Of a DNA stretch of 64,000 nucleotides, positions 45,922 to 56,144 are shown piece by piece. Within the stretch, counting starts at the first letter, position 1. The number at the start of each line of letters is the position of its first letter. The position numbers were made by a program, and so were the translations under genes. Under the pieces are notes generated by a model. The model saw nothing but the letters and a program-made list of their open reading frames with translations. It ran no database searches and was not told where the DNA came from. Origin of the DNA: Burkholderiaceae bacterium (lineage in GTDB: Bacteria; Pseudomonadota; Gammaproteobacteria; Burkholderiales; Burkholderiaceae_E); the NCBI GenBank assembly GCA_027493945.1, contig JAOSJU010000001.1, forward strand, positions 2,724,484 through 2,788,483, given 5' to 3'.

Positions 45922-46302
45922 TCACCTGCGGTGGGGCTGCTTCACCGACCGTCGAACCGCGATCCGGACGTAGATCGCGAGGTTCACCGCGACGACGAGC
46001 GCGCCGAGCCAGCGCTGCGCCTGCGGAGTGAGCCCGGCCGGGTAGACGATCGGGATCAGATAGTGCTCGACGAAACCGCCCCCGTAACCCGAGGCGCCCG
46101 CGAGCCTGCGGAAATGGTTCTCGAGCGGCGTCAGCGGGCAGATCGCGCCGCTGAACTCGATCCGGGCGGCCCACGCTGCGGCCGGCAGGTGCACCGAGGC
46201 GATCCGCGGCCGACGGGCGACCAGCAGGCCCCCGAGCATCGCGAACGCGACGAATGCGAGGTGCGCCAGCAGCACTGCATCCGCGGCGAGCCGGGCGCCC
46301 AT
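45922..46302 (-). CDS. DUF2784-family membrane protein
   Basis: This 126-residue protein starts MGARLAADAVLLAHLAFVAF and has about three hydrophobic segments. The conserved core GAICPLTPLENHFRRLAGASGY followed by FVEHYLIPIVYP (quoted in parts) is the DUF2784 signature. Its function is unknown. It lies 11 bp after the metallo-hydrolase gene stop on the same strand, so the two are probably co-transcribed. Confidence 0.82.
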   Translation of the reverse strand: MGARLAADAVLLAHLAFVAFAMLGGLLVARRPRIASVHLPAAAWAARIEFSGAICPLTPLENHFRRLAGASGYGGGFVEHYLIPIVYPAGLTPQAQRWLGALVVAVNLAIYVRIAVRRSVKQPHRR

Positions 46303-46313
46303 CGGGCACGCGC

Positions 46314-47276
46314 TCAGCTCAGCGGCACGAAGTCGTAGCCGCTGCCGCGCCGGACGATACGCCCGAGGCCCGGAGCGGGCAGGTGGTAGCCGCCGACGAT
46401 CCAGTCGCCGGTGACGGCGGCTTCGAGCAGCCGGCGCCGGGTCAGTCGCGCCGCTTCGGCGTCCATGTCGAAGCGCACGGCCCAGTCGGGGTTGCGCACG
46501 AACAGCGCGGCGATGTTGGTCAGGTCGCCGAGGTAGGCGAAGGTCTGCCCCCGCGACGCGATCGAGAACGCAGTGTGGCCCGGCGCGTGCCCGTAGGCAG
46601 CAATCGAGCGGACGCCGGCGACGAGCTCGCTGTCGGGCTGGAAGCGCACGACGCTGCCGGCGATCGGCCTGAAGACGCGACGCACCGTATCGCCGCTCGG
46701 CGCGCCGGGCACCGCGGCCCGCCGCGCGTCGTCGGTCCAGAAGTTCCATTCGGGTGCGGGCACCATCAGCCGCGCGTTCGGGAAGGCCAGCGTGCCGTCG
46801 CGGTCGCGCAGGCCGTTGATGTGGTCGCCGTGGAAATGCGAGATCAGGATGGTGTCGATCGATCGGGGGTCGATTCCCGCGGCGCCCAGGTTCGCGAGCA
46901 GCCGGCCCGCAGTCGGTGCTCCGAACTGGCCGTTGCCGGCGTCCATCAACACGCGCCTGCCGTCGTGCTCGACGACGAACGCGGTGAACGGAATCGTGAG
47001 CCGGTCGGTGGGCAACCCCGCCTCTCGCAGCGCCTGCTGCACCTGGGGCAGCGTCGCGTTGCGCACGAAACCGTCGGCGAGCGGCGAGCTCGCCGCGCCG
47101 TCGCTGACCGCAGTGATCGTCGCCGCGCCGAGCCGCGCGCGGAATGCGCCCGGCGCGATCGACCTCGCGACCGGCGCGACCGGCGCGGGAGCGGCGCACC
47201 CCGCGACGAGCGGCAGCGATGTCGCCGCCGCGAGGCCGAGGCCGGTCCGGATGAACTGGCGCCGCGATGAGGTCAT
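46314..47276 (-). CDS. Metallo-beta-lactamase-fold hydrolase with Tat/lipoprotein-like leader
   Basis: The 320-residue protein begins MTSSRRQFIRTGLGLAAATS, a twin-arginine-like signal (SRRQFI), ending with a lipobox VAGC (Cys27), so it may be an exported lipoprotein. The hydrolase domain shows HFHGDH (residues 147-152), a later His in YGHAPGHTAFS and Asp in YLGDLTN, the two-metal site. Many relatives are quorum-sensing lactonase-like or generic hydrolases; the substrate is not known. It is divergent from the DHDPS-like gene. Confidence 0.87.
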   Translation of the reverse strand: MTSSRRQFIRTGLGLAAATSLPLVAGCAAPAPVAPVARSIAPGAFRARLGAATITAVSDGAASSPLADGFVRNATLPQVQQALREAGLPTDRLTIPFTAFVVEHDGRRVLMDAGNGQFGAPTAGRLLANLGAAGIDPRSIDTILISHFHGDHINGLRDRDGTLAFPNARLMVPAPEWNFWTDDARRAAVPGAPSGDTVRRVFRPIAGSVVRFQPDSELVAGVRSIAAYGHAPGHTAFSIASRGQTFAYLGDLTNIAALFVRNPDWAVRFDMDAEAARLTRRRLLEAAVTGDWIVGGYHLPAPGLGRIVRRGSGYDFVPLS

Positions 47277-47401
47277 GGAGACTCCTTGTCGGGATGGCCA
47301 CATTGTCGGCGATAGCGACGGGCGCCGCATCCCCGTGACGCGGAACGGGGTGTACGAAATGGGCGACAATCGCCACCACCGAAACCACCCAAGCATCGAC
47401 G

Positions 47402-48289
47402 ATGGCCGAGCAATCCTTTCACGGTGTCTTTCCCTACCTCGTGTCGCCCATCGACGAGGCCGGCAAGGTCAGGGGCGAGGTGCTCGGGCGCCTGTGCGAC
47501 GACCTGATCGCCGCCGGTGTGCACGGGCTCGCGCCGCTGGGATCGACCGGCGAGTTCGCCTACCTGAACTGGGAGCAGCAGCAGCGCGTGGTCGAGGTGG
47601 TGATCGAGGCGGCCAACGGCCGCGTGCCGGTGGTGGCGGGGGTCGCCTCGACCACGATCGCGCAGGCGCAGGCGCGGGCGCGCACCTTCGAGCGGATGGG
47701 CGCTGACGGCATCCTCGCGATCCTCGAAGCGTATTTCCCGATCGACGACGACGGCGTCTACGCCTACTTCGAGGCGATCGGCAAGTCGGTGGATCTGCCG
47801 GTCGTGCTGTACACGAACCCCAACTTCCAGCGCTCCGACCTGAGCCTGCCGGTGATCGAGCGGCTGAGCCGGGTGCCGAACATCCGCTACATCAAGGATG
47901 CGTCGTCGAACACCGGCAGGCTGCTGTCGATCATCAACCGCGTCGAGGGACGCATGCAGGTGTTCGCCGCTTCGGCGCACATTCCGGCCTGCGTGATGCT
48001 GATCGGCGGCGTGGGCTGGATGGCCGGTCCGGCCTGCGTGGCACCGCGCCAGAGCGTGGCGCTCTACGAAGCCTGCCGGCGCGGCGACTGGGAGCAGGCG
48101 ATGGCGCTGCAGCGTCCGTTGTGGGCATTGAACCAGGCGTTCGCGAAGCACAACCTCGCGGCCTGCATCAAGGGCGGGCTCGAGTTGCAGGGCTACGCGG
48201 TGGGCGCGCCGCTGCGGCCGCAGGCGCCGTTGAGCGCGGCCGGCGTCGGGGAGGTCAGGGCGGCGCTCGCCGCGATCGGCGCGCTGTAG
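47402..48289 (+). CDS. Dihydrodipicolinate synthase-family aldolase/lyase
   Basis: The intact 295-residue protein of the DapA superfamily has [10 protein letters not shown] (residues 47-56), LYTNPNF with the conserved Tyr137, and the Schiff-base Lys165 in RYIKDASS. The active-site GSTGEF replaces the GTTGE typical of DapA, so it is probably not the lysine-pathway enzyme but a related aldolase or decarboxylase acting on a keto-acid. The next gene encodes a fumarase-type lyase in the same direction, 62 bp away. Confidence 0.85.
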   Translation: MAEQSFHGVFPYLVSPIDEAGKVRGEVLGRLCDDLIAAGVHGLAPLGSTGEFAYLNWEQQQRVVEVVIEAANGRVPVVAGVASTTIAQAQARARTFERMGADGILAILEAYFPIDDDGVYAYFEAIGKSVDLPVVLYTNPNFQRSDLSLPVIERLSRVPNIRYIKDASSNTGRLLSIINRVEGRMQVFAASAHIPACVMLIGGVGWMAGPACVAPRQSVALYEACRRGDWEQAMALQRPLWALNQAFAKHNLAACIKGGLELQGYAVGAPLRPQAPLSAAGVGEVRAALAAIGAL

Positions 48290-48351
48290 CGATCGACGCG
48301 GCGCAGGCGCGCGAGCGCCGGCCGCAACCGGAATCGACAAGGAGAAACGTC

Positions 48352-49752
48352 ATGTCAGGGCAATCCGCGCAGCGCACCGAGCGCGACACCTTCGGTCCGA
48401 TCGAGGTGCCCGCAGAGCGGCTGTGGGGCGCGCAGACGCAGCGCTCGCTGCAGTTCTTCGCGATCTCCACCGAGCGCATGCCCGGCGAGCTGGTGGCCGC
48501 GCTGGTCGAGGTCAAGCGCGCGGCGGCGCTGGCCAACCGCGACCTCGGCCTGCTCGACGACGCGAAGGCGCAGGCGATCGTGCGCGCCGCCGACGAGGTG
48601 CTCGAGGGCAGGCATCCGGCGGAGTTCCCGCTGTCGGTCTGGCAGACCGGCTCGGGCACGCAGACCAACATGAACGTGAACGAGGTGCTGGCCAATCGCG
48701 CCTCCGAGCTGCTCGGCGGCGAACGCGGGCAGCGCCGCCTCGTGCACCCGAACGACGAGGTGAACCGCGGGCAGTCGTCGAACGACGTGGTGCCCACTTC
48801 GATCCACGTCGCGGCCGCCTGCGCGGTAGCGCAGCGGCTGTTGCCGGCGCTCGACACGCTGCATGCGACGCTGAAGGCCAAGTCGGAAGCGCATGCCGAC
48901 CTGGTGAAGATCGGCCGCACGCACCTGCAGGACGCGACGCCGCTCACCGTGGGCCAGGAGATGTCGGGCTGGGCCGCGCAGCTCGGGCGCGCGCGCGACG
49001 CGATCGCGCGCGCGCTGCCGGCGGTATGCGAGCTGGCGATCGGCGGTACCGCGGTCGGCACCGGCCTGAACACGCATCCGGAGTTCGCCGCGCGGGTGTG
49101 CGCCGAACTCGCCCGGCGGCTCGGGCTGCCGTTCGCGCCGGCGCCGAACCGCTTCGCCGCGCTCGCCGGCCACGAGCCGGTGGTCGCGCTGCACGGCGCG
49201 CTGCGCGCGCTGGCGGCGGCGCTCACCAAGATCGCCAACGACGTGCGCTGGCTCGCCAGCGGCCCGCGCTCCGGGCTGGGCGAGATCCGCATCCCCGAGA
49301 ACGAGCCGGGCAGCTCGATCATGCCGGGCAAGGTGAATCCGACGCAATGCGAGGCGTTGACGATGCTGTGCGCGCAGGTGCTCGGCAACGACGTGGCGAT
49401 CGGCATCGGCGCGGCCTCGGGAAATTTCGAGCTCAACGTGTTTCAGCCGCTCGTCGCGCACAACCTGCTGCAGAGCCTGCGGCTGCTCGGCGACGGCATG
49501 GCGAGCTTCGAGCGCCACTGCGCCGCGGGCATCGAGCCGGACCGGGCGCGCATCGCCGCGCTGCTCGAGCGCTCGCTGATGCTGGTGACCGCGCTGGCTC
49601 CGCACATCGGCTACGAGCGCGCCGCCGAGATCGCCAAGCAGGCGCACCGCGACGGAGCCACGCTGCGCGAGGCGGCGCTCGCGCTGGGCTACGTCAGCCC
49701 GGCGCAATTCGACGAGTGGGTTCGTCCGGAACGGATGACGGCACCGGGCTGA
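48352..49752 (+). CDS. fumC: Class II fumarate hydratase
   Basis: FumC interconverts fumarate and malate in the TCA cycle without an iron-sulfur cluster. The intact 466-residue protein has [57 protein letters not shown] and the superfamily signature [15 protein letters not shown] (about residues 320-334). Start ATG at 48352 follows GGAGAAAC. Aspartase shares these motifs, but the sequence around the B-site His matches fumarases. Confidence 0.93.
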   Translation: MSGQSAQRTERDTFGPIEVPAERLWGAQTQRSLQFFAISTERMPGELVAALVEVKRAAALANRDLGLLDDAKAQAIVRAADEVLEGRHPAEFPLSVWQTGSGTQTNMNVNEVLANRASELLGGERGQRRLVHPNDEVNRGQSSNDVVPTSIHVAAACAVAQRLLPALDTLHATLKAKSEAHADLVKIGRTHLQDATPLTVGQEMSGWAAQLGRARDAIARALPAVCELAIGGTAVGTGLNTHPEFAARVCAELARRLGLPFAPAPNRFAALAGHEPVVALHGALRALAAALTKIANDVRWLASGPRSGLGEIRIPENEPGSSIMPGKVNPTQCEALTMLCAQVLGNDVAIGIGAASGNFELNVFQPLVAHNLLQSLRLLGDGMASFERHCAAGIEPDRARIAALLERSLMLVTALAPHIGYERAAEIAKQAHRDGATLREAALALGYVSPAQFDEWVRPERMTAPG

Positions 49753-49797
49753 GCGGCCGGCGCGATCGGGGTCGGGCGTTTCGCTTATGCTTCGTCG

Positions 49798-51618
49798 ATG
49801 GTTCCGGATGCCCCCTCCACGGGTGTGGCTGGCCCTTCGGCTGCGCGTCGCAGCTCGCTGTCGGTGCTGCGCGCGTTGTGGCCGTTCATGGCGCCGTACC
49901 GGGCGCGCGTCGCGGTGGCGGCGATCGCGCTGCTGGTCGCGGCCGCGGCGACGCTGGTCGTGCCGATCGCGTTCCGCCAGATGATCGACGTGGGCTTCGC
50001 GGCGCGCGCGGTGGCTTCCGAGCGCGCCAACGTCAATCTCTGGTTTCTGGCGCTGTTCGGCGTCGCGGCGGTGCTCGCGCTGGGCACCGCGCTGCGCTTC
50101 TACAGCGTGTCGTGGCTGGGCGAACGCGTCACCGCCGACCTGCGGCGCGCGGTCTACCGGCAGGTGCTGCGCCAGGACGCGCGCTTCTTCGAGACGCTGA
50201 AGACCGGCGAGGTGCTGTCGCGGCTGAACACCGACACCACGCTGATCCAGACGCTGGTGGGCACCAGCATCTCGCTCGGGCTGCGAAATGCGCTGCTGTT
50301 CGCCGGCGCGCTGGTGATGCTGATCGTCACCAGTCCGCAGCTCGCGTCGATCATCGTCGGCCTGCTGCTGCTGGTCGTGCTGCCGATCCTGGTGTTCGGC
50401 CGGCGCGTGCGGCGGCTCTCGCGCGTGAGCCAGGATGCGCTCGCCGACAGCAGTGCGCTGGCCGGCGAGACGCTGAACGCGATCCAGATCGTGCAGGCCT
50501 ACGCGCGCGAGCCCCTCGAGGCGCAGCGCTTCGGCGCATCGACCGAATCGGCCTTCGCCAGCGCGATCCGGCGGGTGCACGCGCGCTCGCTGCTCACCGC
50601 GCTGGCGATCGTGCTGGTGTTCGGCGCGATCGTGTTCGTGCTGTGGCTCGGGGCCCACGCGGTGCTCGAAGGCCGCCTGACCGCGGGGCTGCTGACCCAG
50701 TTCATCCTCTATGCGGCGCTGGTGGCCGGCGCCACCGGCGCGATCGCCGAGGTGCTGGGCGACGTGCAGCGCGCCGCCGGCGCCACCGAGCGGCTGCTGG
50801 AACTCCTCGAGGCCGAGCCGGCGATCCGCGCGCCGGCCGATCCCGCGCGGCTCGCGCCGTCGGGGCGCGGCGCGCGCGTGACCTTCGAGTCGGTCACGTT
50901 CAGTTATCCGTCGCGGCCGGACGAGCACGCCCTCGACCGGGTGACGCTCGAAGTGGCTCCGGGCGAGACGGTCGCGCTGGTCGGGCCTTCGGGCGCCGGC
51001 AAGACCACGCTGTTCCAGCTGCTGCTGCGGTTTCACGATCCCTCGTCGGGCGCGATCCGCGTCGACGGCATCGACCTGCGCCGGCTCGATCCGGCCGACC
51101 TGCGCGGCGCGATCGGCCTGGTCTCGCAGGACAGCGTGGTGTTCTCGGCCGACGCGATGGAGAACATCCGCTACGGCCGGCTCGACGCGAGCGACGCCGA
51201 AGCGATCGACGCCGCGCGTGCGGCGCATGCGCACGAGTTCATCGAAAAGCTGCCCGAGGGCTACCGCACCTTCCTCGGCGAGCGCGGCGTGCGTCTGTCG
51301 GGCGGGCAGCGCCAGCGGATCGCGATCGCGCGTGCGCTGCTGAAGAACCCGCCGCTGCTGCTGCTCGACGAGGCGACCAGCGCGCTCGACGCCGAGAGCG
51401 AGCGTGCGGTGCAGGACGCGCTCGAGCGCGCGATGCGCGGGCGCACCACACTGGTCATCGCGCACCGCCTCGCCACGGTGGCGGGTGCCGACCGCATCGT
51501 CGTGCTCGAGCGCGGTCGCGTGGTCGACGCCGGCACGCATGCCGAGCTGGTCGAGCGCGGCGGCCTGTATGCGCGGCTGGCCGCGATCCAGTTCGATCCC
51601 CGCATGGAGCCTTCATGA
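49798..51618 (+). CDS. ABC exporter half-transporter, MsbA/LipidA-export-like
   Basis: The 606-residue protein joins a six-helix ABC exporter domain (about residues 30-340) with an ATPase domain (about 360-600): Walker A GPSGAGKTT, Q-loop LVSQDSVVFSADAMEN, signature RLSGGQRQRIAIARALL, Walker B LLLLDEATSALD, and H-loop VIAHRLATV. Half-transporters of this type dimerise and export lipids or drugs. It resembles the ABC-type multidrug/lipid exporter group of proteobacteria, but substrate is unknown. Its stop overlaps the next start (ATGA, 51615-51618). Confidence 0.9.
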   Translation: MVPDAPSTGVAGPSAARRSSLSVLRALWPFMAPYRARVAVAAIALLVAAAATLVVPIAFRQMIDVGFAARAVASERANVNLWFLALFGVAAVLALGTALRFYSVSWLGERVTADLRRAVYRQVLRQDARFFETLKTGEVLSRLNTDTTLIQTLVGTSISLGLRNALLFAGALVMLIVTSPQLASIIVGLLLLVVLPILVFGRRVRRLSRVSQDALADSSALAGETLNAIQIVQAYAREPLEAQRFGASTESAFASAIRRVHARSLLTALAIVLVFGAIVFVLWLGAHAVLEGRLTAGLLTQFILYAALVAGATGAIAEVLGDVQRAAGATERLLELLEAEPAIRAPADPARLAPSGRGARVTFESVTFSYPSRPDEHALDRVTLEVAPGETVALVGPSGAGKTTLFQLLLRFHDPSSGAIRVDGIDLRRLDPADLRGAIGLVSQDSVVFSADAMENIRYGRLDASDAEAIDAARAAHAHEFIEKLPEGYRTFLGERGVRLSGGQRQRIAIARALLKNPPLLLLDEATSALDAESERAVQDALERAMRGRTTLVIAHRLATVAGADRIVVLERGRVVDAGTHAELVERGGLYARLAAIQFDPRMEPS

Positions 51619-52463
51619 AGCTCGTACGCTACGGAAAGCCCGGCAGGGAAAAGCCGGGGCTGATCGACGCCGAAGGCAGCTTGCGCGACCTGTCGGCCGT
51701 CGTGCCCGACATCGGCCCCGGGCAGCTGTCGCCGTGGGGGCTCGCGAGGCTCGCAAGGCTGAAGCCCGAGCGGCTGCCGGCGGTGCGCGGCAAGCCGCGT
51801 TTCGGGCCGCCGCTCACCGGCACGACCAAGTTCGTGGCGATCGGCCTGAACTATTCGGACCACGCGGCCGAAACCGGATCGCCGGTGCCGAAGGAGCCGA
51901 TCGTCTTCCAGAAGACGCTGAGCTCGATCGTCGGCCCGGACGACGACCTCATGCTGCCCAGAGGGTCGACGAAGACCGACTGGGAGGTCGAGCTGGGCAT
52001 CGTGATCGGCAGCCGCGCGCGCTACGTGGCGAAGAAAGACGCGCTGAAACACGTGGCCGGCTACCTGCTGGTGAACGACGTGTCCGAGCGCGAATACCAG
52101 TTCGAGCGCAACGGCACCTGGGACAAGGGCAAGGGCTGCGACACCTTCGGCCCGATCGGCCCGTGGATCCTGACCGCCGACGAGGTGGCGAATCCGCAGA
52201 ACCTCGCGATGTGGCTCGACGTGAACGGCGAGAAGCGCCAGCGCGGCAACACGCGCACGATGATCTTCGACTGCGCGACGCTGGTGTCGTACGTGAGCCG
52301 CTTCATGACGCTGCTGCCTGGCGACCTGATCACCACCGGCACGCCCCCGGGCGTGGGCATGGGCATGAAGCCGCCCCGTTACCTGAAGCCCGGAGACGTG
52401 GTGACCGCCGGCATCGACGGACTGGGCACGCAGACCCAGCGCGTGGTGCGCTTCAGCGCCTGA
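51615..52463 (+). CDS. Fumarylacetoacetate hydrolase (FAH)-family enzyme
   Basis: The intact 282-residue protein has the FAHD fold: FVAIGLNYSDHAAETGSPVP, then metal-binding Glu/Glu/Asp in DWEVELGIVIG (about residues 118-128) and in a GYLLVNDVSERE loop, and the end LLPGDLITTGTPPGVGMGM. Members cleave or tautomerise beta-diketo acids, including 2-keto-3-deoxy sugar acids and oxaloacetate. The WEVE motif fits the broad group annotated as ureidoglycolate lyase or 2,4-diketo-3-deoxy-fuconate hydrolase. It is translationally coupled to the ABC exporter gene. Confidence 0.9.
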   Translation: MKLVRYGKPGREKPGLIDAEGSLRDLSAVVPDIGPGQLSPWGLARLARLKPERLPAVRGKPRFGPPLTGTTKFVAIGLNYSDHAAETGSPVPKEPIVFQKTLSSIVGPDDDLMLPRGSTKTDWEVELGIVIGSRARYVAKKDALKHVAGYLLVNDVSEREYQFERNGTWDKGKGCDTFGPIGPWILTADEVANPQNLAMWLDVNGEKRQRGNTRTMIFDCATLVSYVSRFMTLLPGDLITTGTPPGVGMGMKPPRYLKPGDVVTAGIDGLGTQTQRVVRFSA

Positions 52464-52493
52464 ACAGGCGGGCGAGGCCGTCGCGCGGCCTCG

Positions 52494-53132
52494 CTACGAT
52501 TCGTTGACGCGTTCCGTCAGGCCGGGGCCGCCGTGCCCGGCCTCGTCGGCATGCGGCCGCTCGGCCGGGTCGAGCGGCGCCTCGACGTGGCGGTGCCGCG
52601 CGCGGGTGCGTCCGCGCAGGTAGCGGCTGGCGTCGGGCAGGCCCGGGCGCGGTTCTCCCCGATGGAACAGCACGCGCGAAAGTTCGTTCAGCGCCAGGCT
52701 GTAGACCTCGCGCTTGAACTCGATCACCGCGTCGAGCGGCACCCAATAGTCGTTCCAACGCCGGGCATCGAATTCCGGCTTCTCGGAGGCCCGCAGGTCG
52801 ACGTCGCAGTCGCGACCGACCAGCCGGAGCAGGAACCAGATCTGCTTCTGCCCGCGGTAGTGGCCGCGCCACTCGCGCCGCACCCAATGCTCCGGCACGT
52901 CGTAGCGCAGCCAGTCGCGGGTGCGACCGACGATGCGCACGTGCTCGGGCCGCAGGCCGACTTCCTCGTGCAACTCGCGGAACATCGCCTGTTCGGGCGA
53001 TTCGCCGCGCTTGATGCCGCCTTGCGGAAACTGCCACGAATGCTCGCGAACCCGTTTTCCCCAGAAGACCTCGTCCCTCGAATTGACCAGGACGATGCCG
53101 ACGTTGGGGCGATAGCCGTCACGGTCCAGCAT
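52494..53132 (-). CDS. rppH: RNA pyrophosphohydrolase RppH (NudH)
   Basis: RppH removes pyrophosphate from mRNA 5' ends and starts decay. The 212-residue protein starts [20 protein letters not shown] (53132) and contains [20 protein letters not shown] followed by the Nudix box glutamates RELHEEVG. The C-terminal 50 residues are charged and variable. Open frame continues upstream across the divergent promoter but without similarity. It is divergent from proS, as in other Burkholderiales. Confidence 0.93.
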   Translation of the reverse strand: MLDRDGYRPNVGIVLVNSRDEVFWGKRVREHSWQFPQGGIKRGESPEQAMFRELHEEVGLRPEHVRIVGRTRDWLRYDVPEHWVRREWRGHYRGQKQIWFLLRLVGRDCDVDLRASEKPEFDARRWNDYWVPLDAVIEFKREVYSLALNELSRVLFHRGEPRPGLPDASRYLRGRTRARHRHVEAPLDPAERPHADEAGHGGPGLTERVNES

Positions 53133-53225
53133 GGCCCGCACCCCTCGATCCCATACAATTGAAACGATTATATAGAGCCGCCGCGGGTGCAGGAACCGCG
53201 GCGACCGCCCCATCCCGGACCGCGC

Positions 53226-54996
53226 ATGAAAGCCTCCCGATTCCACCTCTCGACCCTGAAGGAAGCGCCCACCGACGCCGAGGTCGTCAGCCACCGGCTG
53301 ATGACGCGCGCCGGGATGATCCGCAAGCTCGCCGGCGGCATCTACAACTACATGCCGCTCGGGCTGCGGGTCATCCGCAAGATCGAGGCGATCATCCGCG
53401 AGGAGATGAACCGGGCGGGGGCGATCGAACTGCTGATGCCGGTCATCCAGCCGGCCGAATTGTGGGTCGAGTCGGGACGGTGGGATAAATACGGTCCCGA
53501 GCTGCTGCGGCTGAAGGACCGCCACCAGCGCGACTTCATCGTGCAGCCCACCTCGGAAGAGGCGATTACCGACATCGCCCGCAACGAGCTGCGCAGCTAC
53601 CGCCAGATGCCGAAGAATTTCTATCACATCCAGACGAAGTTCCGCGACGAGCGCCGCCCGCGCTTCGGCGTGATGCGCGGTCGCGAATTCACGATGAAGG
53701 ATGCGTATTCGTTCGACCGCGACCGCGAGTCGGCGCTCGCGAGCTACCGGGCGATGTACGACGCCTATGTGGCGATCTTCACCCGCATGGGGCTCGTTTT
53801 TCGCGCGGTGGCAGCCGACACCGGCGCGATCGGCGGCTCGGCCAGCCACGAGTTCCAGGTGATCGCCGAAACCGGCGAGGACGCGATCGCCTGGTGCCCG
53901 CAATCCGACTACGCGGCCAACGTCGAGCTGGCCGAGGCGCTGCCGCTCATCGCGCAGCGCGGCGCGCCCGGCGAGCCGCTCGCGAAGGTGCCGACGCCGT
54001 CGCGCGAGAAGTGCGAAGACGTCGCCGAGCTGCTCGGCCTGCCGCTCGCGCGCACCGTGAAGTCGATCGTGCTGGCGGTGGACCGGCGCGAACCGGTGAA
54101 GGACGGCGCGCAGGATTTCGCCGGGGCGCCGCGCATCGTCGACACCGCGATCTGGCTGCTGCTGGTGCGCGGCGACCACGACCTGAACGAGGTGAAGGCC
54201 GGCAAGGTGCCGGGGTTGGAGGGCTTCCGTTTCGCCACCGAGGCCGAGATCGTCGAGCATTTCGGCTCGCCGCCCGGCTACCTGGGGCCGATCGGCACGC
54301 GCAGGCCGGTGCAACTGGTGGCCGACCGCACGGTCGCGGCGATGCACGATTTCGTCTGCGGCGCCAACGACGCCGGCTACCACTACACCGGCGTCAACTG
54401 GGGGCGCGACCTGCCCGAGCCGATCGTGGCAGACCTGCGCAACGTCCGGGCCGGCGACCCTTCCCCCGACGGCAAGGGCACGCTGGCGATCCAGCGCGGC
54501 ATCGAGGTCGGGCACGTGTTCTATCTCGGCACGAAGTACTCGGAGGCGATGCATGCCGAGTTCGTCGACGTCGACGGCAAGTCCAGGCCGTTCGAGATGG
54601 GCTGCTACGGCATCGGCGTCACGCGCCTCGTCGGCGCGGCGATCGAGCAGAACCACGACGAGCGCGGCATCGCCTGGCCGCGCGCGATCGCGCCGTTCGA
54701 GGTCGCGGTGGTGCCGCTGGGCTACGGCAAGTCCGACGCGGTGCGCGCCACTGCCGACGCGCTGTACGCGCAACTGCTGGCCGACGGCGTCGACGTCGTG
54801 CTCGACGATCGCGACGAGCGGCCCGGCGTGATGTTCGCCGACTGGGAGCTGATCGGCGTGCCGGTGCGGATCACGATCGGCGAGCGCAGCCTGGAAGGAG
54901 GGGCGCGTCGAACTGCTCGCGCGCCGCGACATGCAGGCACAGGCGGTGCCTGTCGGCGAGGCGGTGCCGGCTGTCCGGCGCCTGCTTGCCGGCTGA
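53226..54996 (+). CDS. proS: Prolyl-tRNA synthetase, with frameshift near the end
   Basis: ProS charges tRNA-Pro. The ATG at 53226 opens [20 protein letters not shown]. Class II motifs are present: motif 2 ([21 protein letters not shown], quoted in part) and motif 3 ([15 protein letters not shown]). The middle INS editing domain (about residues 225-380) is present (bacterial type). An extra G in the run 54900-54903 shifts the last 30 codons; repaired end is [20 protein letters not shown] and the stop is at 54994-54996 (589 residues). Divergent from rppH and followed by a lytic transglycosylase gene, the usual order. Confidence 0.94.
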
Positions 54997-55021
54997 GCGC
55001 CGCGGCGTTCTCATCGAGGCA

Positions 55022-55701
55022 ATGCGGAACATCCTGATCCTGATCCTGCTGGTGTGCGTCGCGCTGGCGGGGCTCGCGCTGGCCGACCCGGCGCACGCCG
55101 GCGCGCAGCGCTACGAGCCGCTCAGCGCGTCGGTGCGCACCGCGCTGGCGGCCGCGATCGACGGCGACGACGAGCCGCCGCAGCCGCGCTTCGAGTCGGT
55201 GAGCCAGCGGGTAGACTGGCTCGCCGCGATGTCGAACCGCCTGCCGCGCCGCTGGAAGCCCGGGTTCCGGCAGCGCATCGAGTTCCTCGACACGGTGCGC
55301 TACGAGGCCCAGCGCGCCGGGCTCGATCCTCACCTGGTGCTCGGCCTGATCGAGGTGGAGAGCTACTTCCGTCGCTACGCGATCTCGCAGGCGGGCGCGC
55401 GCGGCTACATGCAGGTGATGCCGTTCTGGGCGGGCGTGATCGGCGACGGCGATGCCGCGAAGCTGTTCGACATGCGCGCCAACCTGCGCTACGGCTGCAC
55501 GATCCTGCGCCACTACCTCGACATCGAGCGCGGCAACCTGTTCCGCGCGCTGGGTCGCTACAACGGCAGTCTCGGCCGCCCCGAGTACCCGAACGCGGTG
55601 CTGCGCGCCGGAAGCGCTGGGAGTTCAGCCCGCCCGGGCTCCAACGATCCTCGCCAGCAGTTGCGCAAGCTGCTGGCGCTCCTGCGGCGAGCATCCGGTA
55701 G
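55022..55701 (+). CDS. Lytic transglycosylase (SLT domain), with frameshift near the end
   Basis: A secreted peptidoglycan lytic transglycosylase. A Sec signal covers the first 27 residues ([20 protein letters not shown] start). The SLT domain has the catalytic Glu in [19 protein letters not shown] (about residue 112), GYMQVMPFW and [18 protein letters not shown]. The frame breaks near 55607-55611 (one base missing), after which [13 protein letters not shown] continues; the repaired protein has about 226 residues and ends at 55701, overlapping the convergent MarR gene by 77 bp. The exact end is uncertain. Confidence 0.82.
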
Positions 55702-56107
55702 CCAGCGCCGCGTCGTGTGCGCGCAGCCGCTGCCTGAGCTCGGCCAGCGCCGCCTCGCCGGCCGCGGTCGGCATCAGCGACTTCTCGCGGCGGTTCGAAC
55801 CCTCGCCCGCCGCGATCCAGCCGCGCGTCTCCAGGAAGCGGATCACCGCGACCAGGTTCGAGCGCTCGACCGCCATCGCGGTCGCCAGCGTGCTCGGCCG
55901 GATGCCCGGATTGCAGGCGATCAGTTCGAGGGCGGTGAAGCGCGCCGGCGTGACGCCGGTGCCGGCGAAAGCGCGCGAGAATCCCTGCATGTTCGCGAGT
56001 TCGGCAAGGTGGATCAGGTAGCCGATCGCGTGTTGCAGCGCGCCATAGGCGACCGGCCCTTGCGGGCCTTGCGGGCCTTCGGGTTGCCGAGCATTGCGCC
56101 TGGACAT
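55625..56107 (-). CDS. MarR-family transcriptional regulator
   Basis: The intact 160-residue regulator has the winged helix-turn-helix: GVTPARFTALELIACNPG, RPSTLATAMAVERSNLVAVI and the wing RGWIAAGEGSNRREKSL. It is divergent from a CoA ligase gene with a 37-bp gap, so it probably represses the ligase and the importer behind it. MarR regulators in such settings often sense an aryl-CoA or aromatic acid. The N-terminal 20 residues are Gln/Pro/Gly-rich repeats (EGPQGPQGP). Confidence 0.88.
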   Translation of the reverse strand: MSRRNARQPEGPQGPQGPVAYGALQHAIGYLIHLAELANMQGFSRAFAGTGVTPARFTALELIACNPGIRPSTLATAMAVERSNLVAVIRFLETRGWIAAGEGSNRREKSLMPTAAGEAALAELRQRLRAHDAALATGCSPQERQQLAQLLARIVGARAG

Positions 56108-56114
56108 GAGGATT

Positions 56115-56132
56115 GTTATAACGCATAGCTAT
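56115..56132. promoter_or_regulatory. Candidate MarR operator
   Basis: The 37-bp gap between the divergent MarR and ligase genes holds two short AT palindromes, GTTATAAC (56115-56122) and ATAGCTAT (56125-56132), unusual in 69 percent GC DNA and just before the ligase ribosome site GGGAGGG. This is where a repressor would block the ligase. Prediction only. Confidence 0.45.
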
Positions 56133-56144
56133 CCGGGAGGGCAA

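Noticed and set aside
48355..51540. Minus-strand open frame of more than 1000 codons opposite fumC and the ABC exporter
   Set aside because: Same cause: third-position GC bias leaves few stops. Both plus-strand genes are complete and well recognised.
53894..56128. One long plus-strand frame joining the 3' end of proS, the lytic transglycosylase and the DNA opposite MarR
   Set aside because: The upstream part is an alternative frame of proS and the downstream part is antisense to MarR; only 55022 to about 55610 is real coding in that frame.
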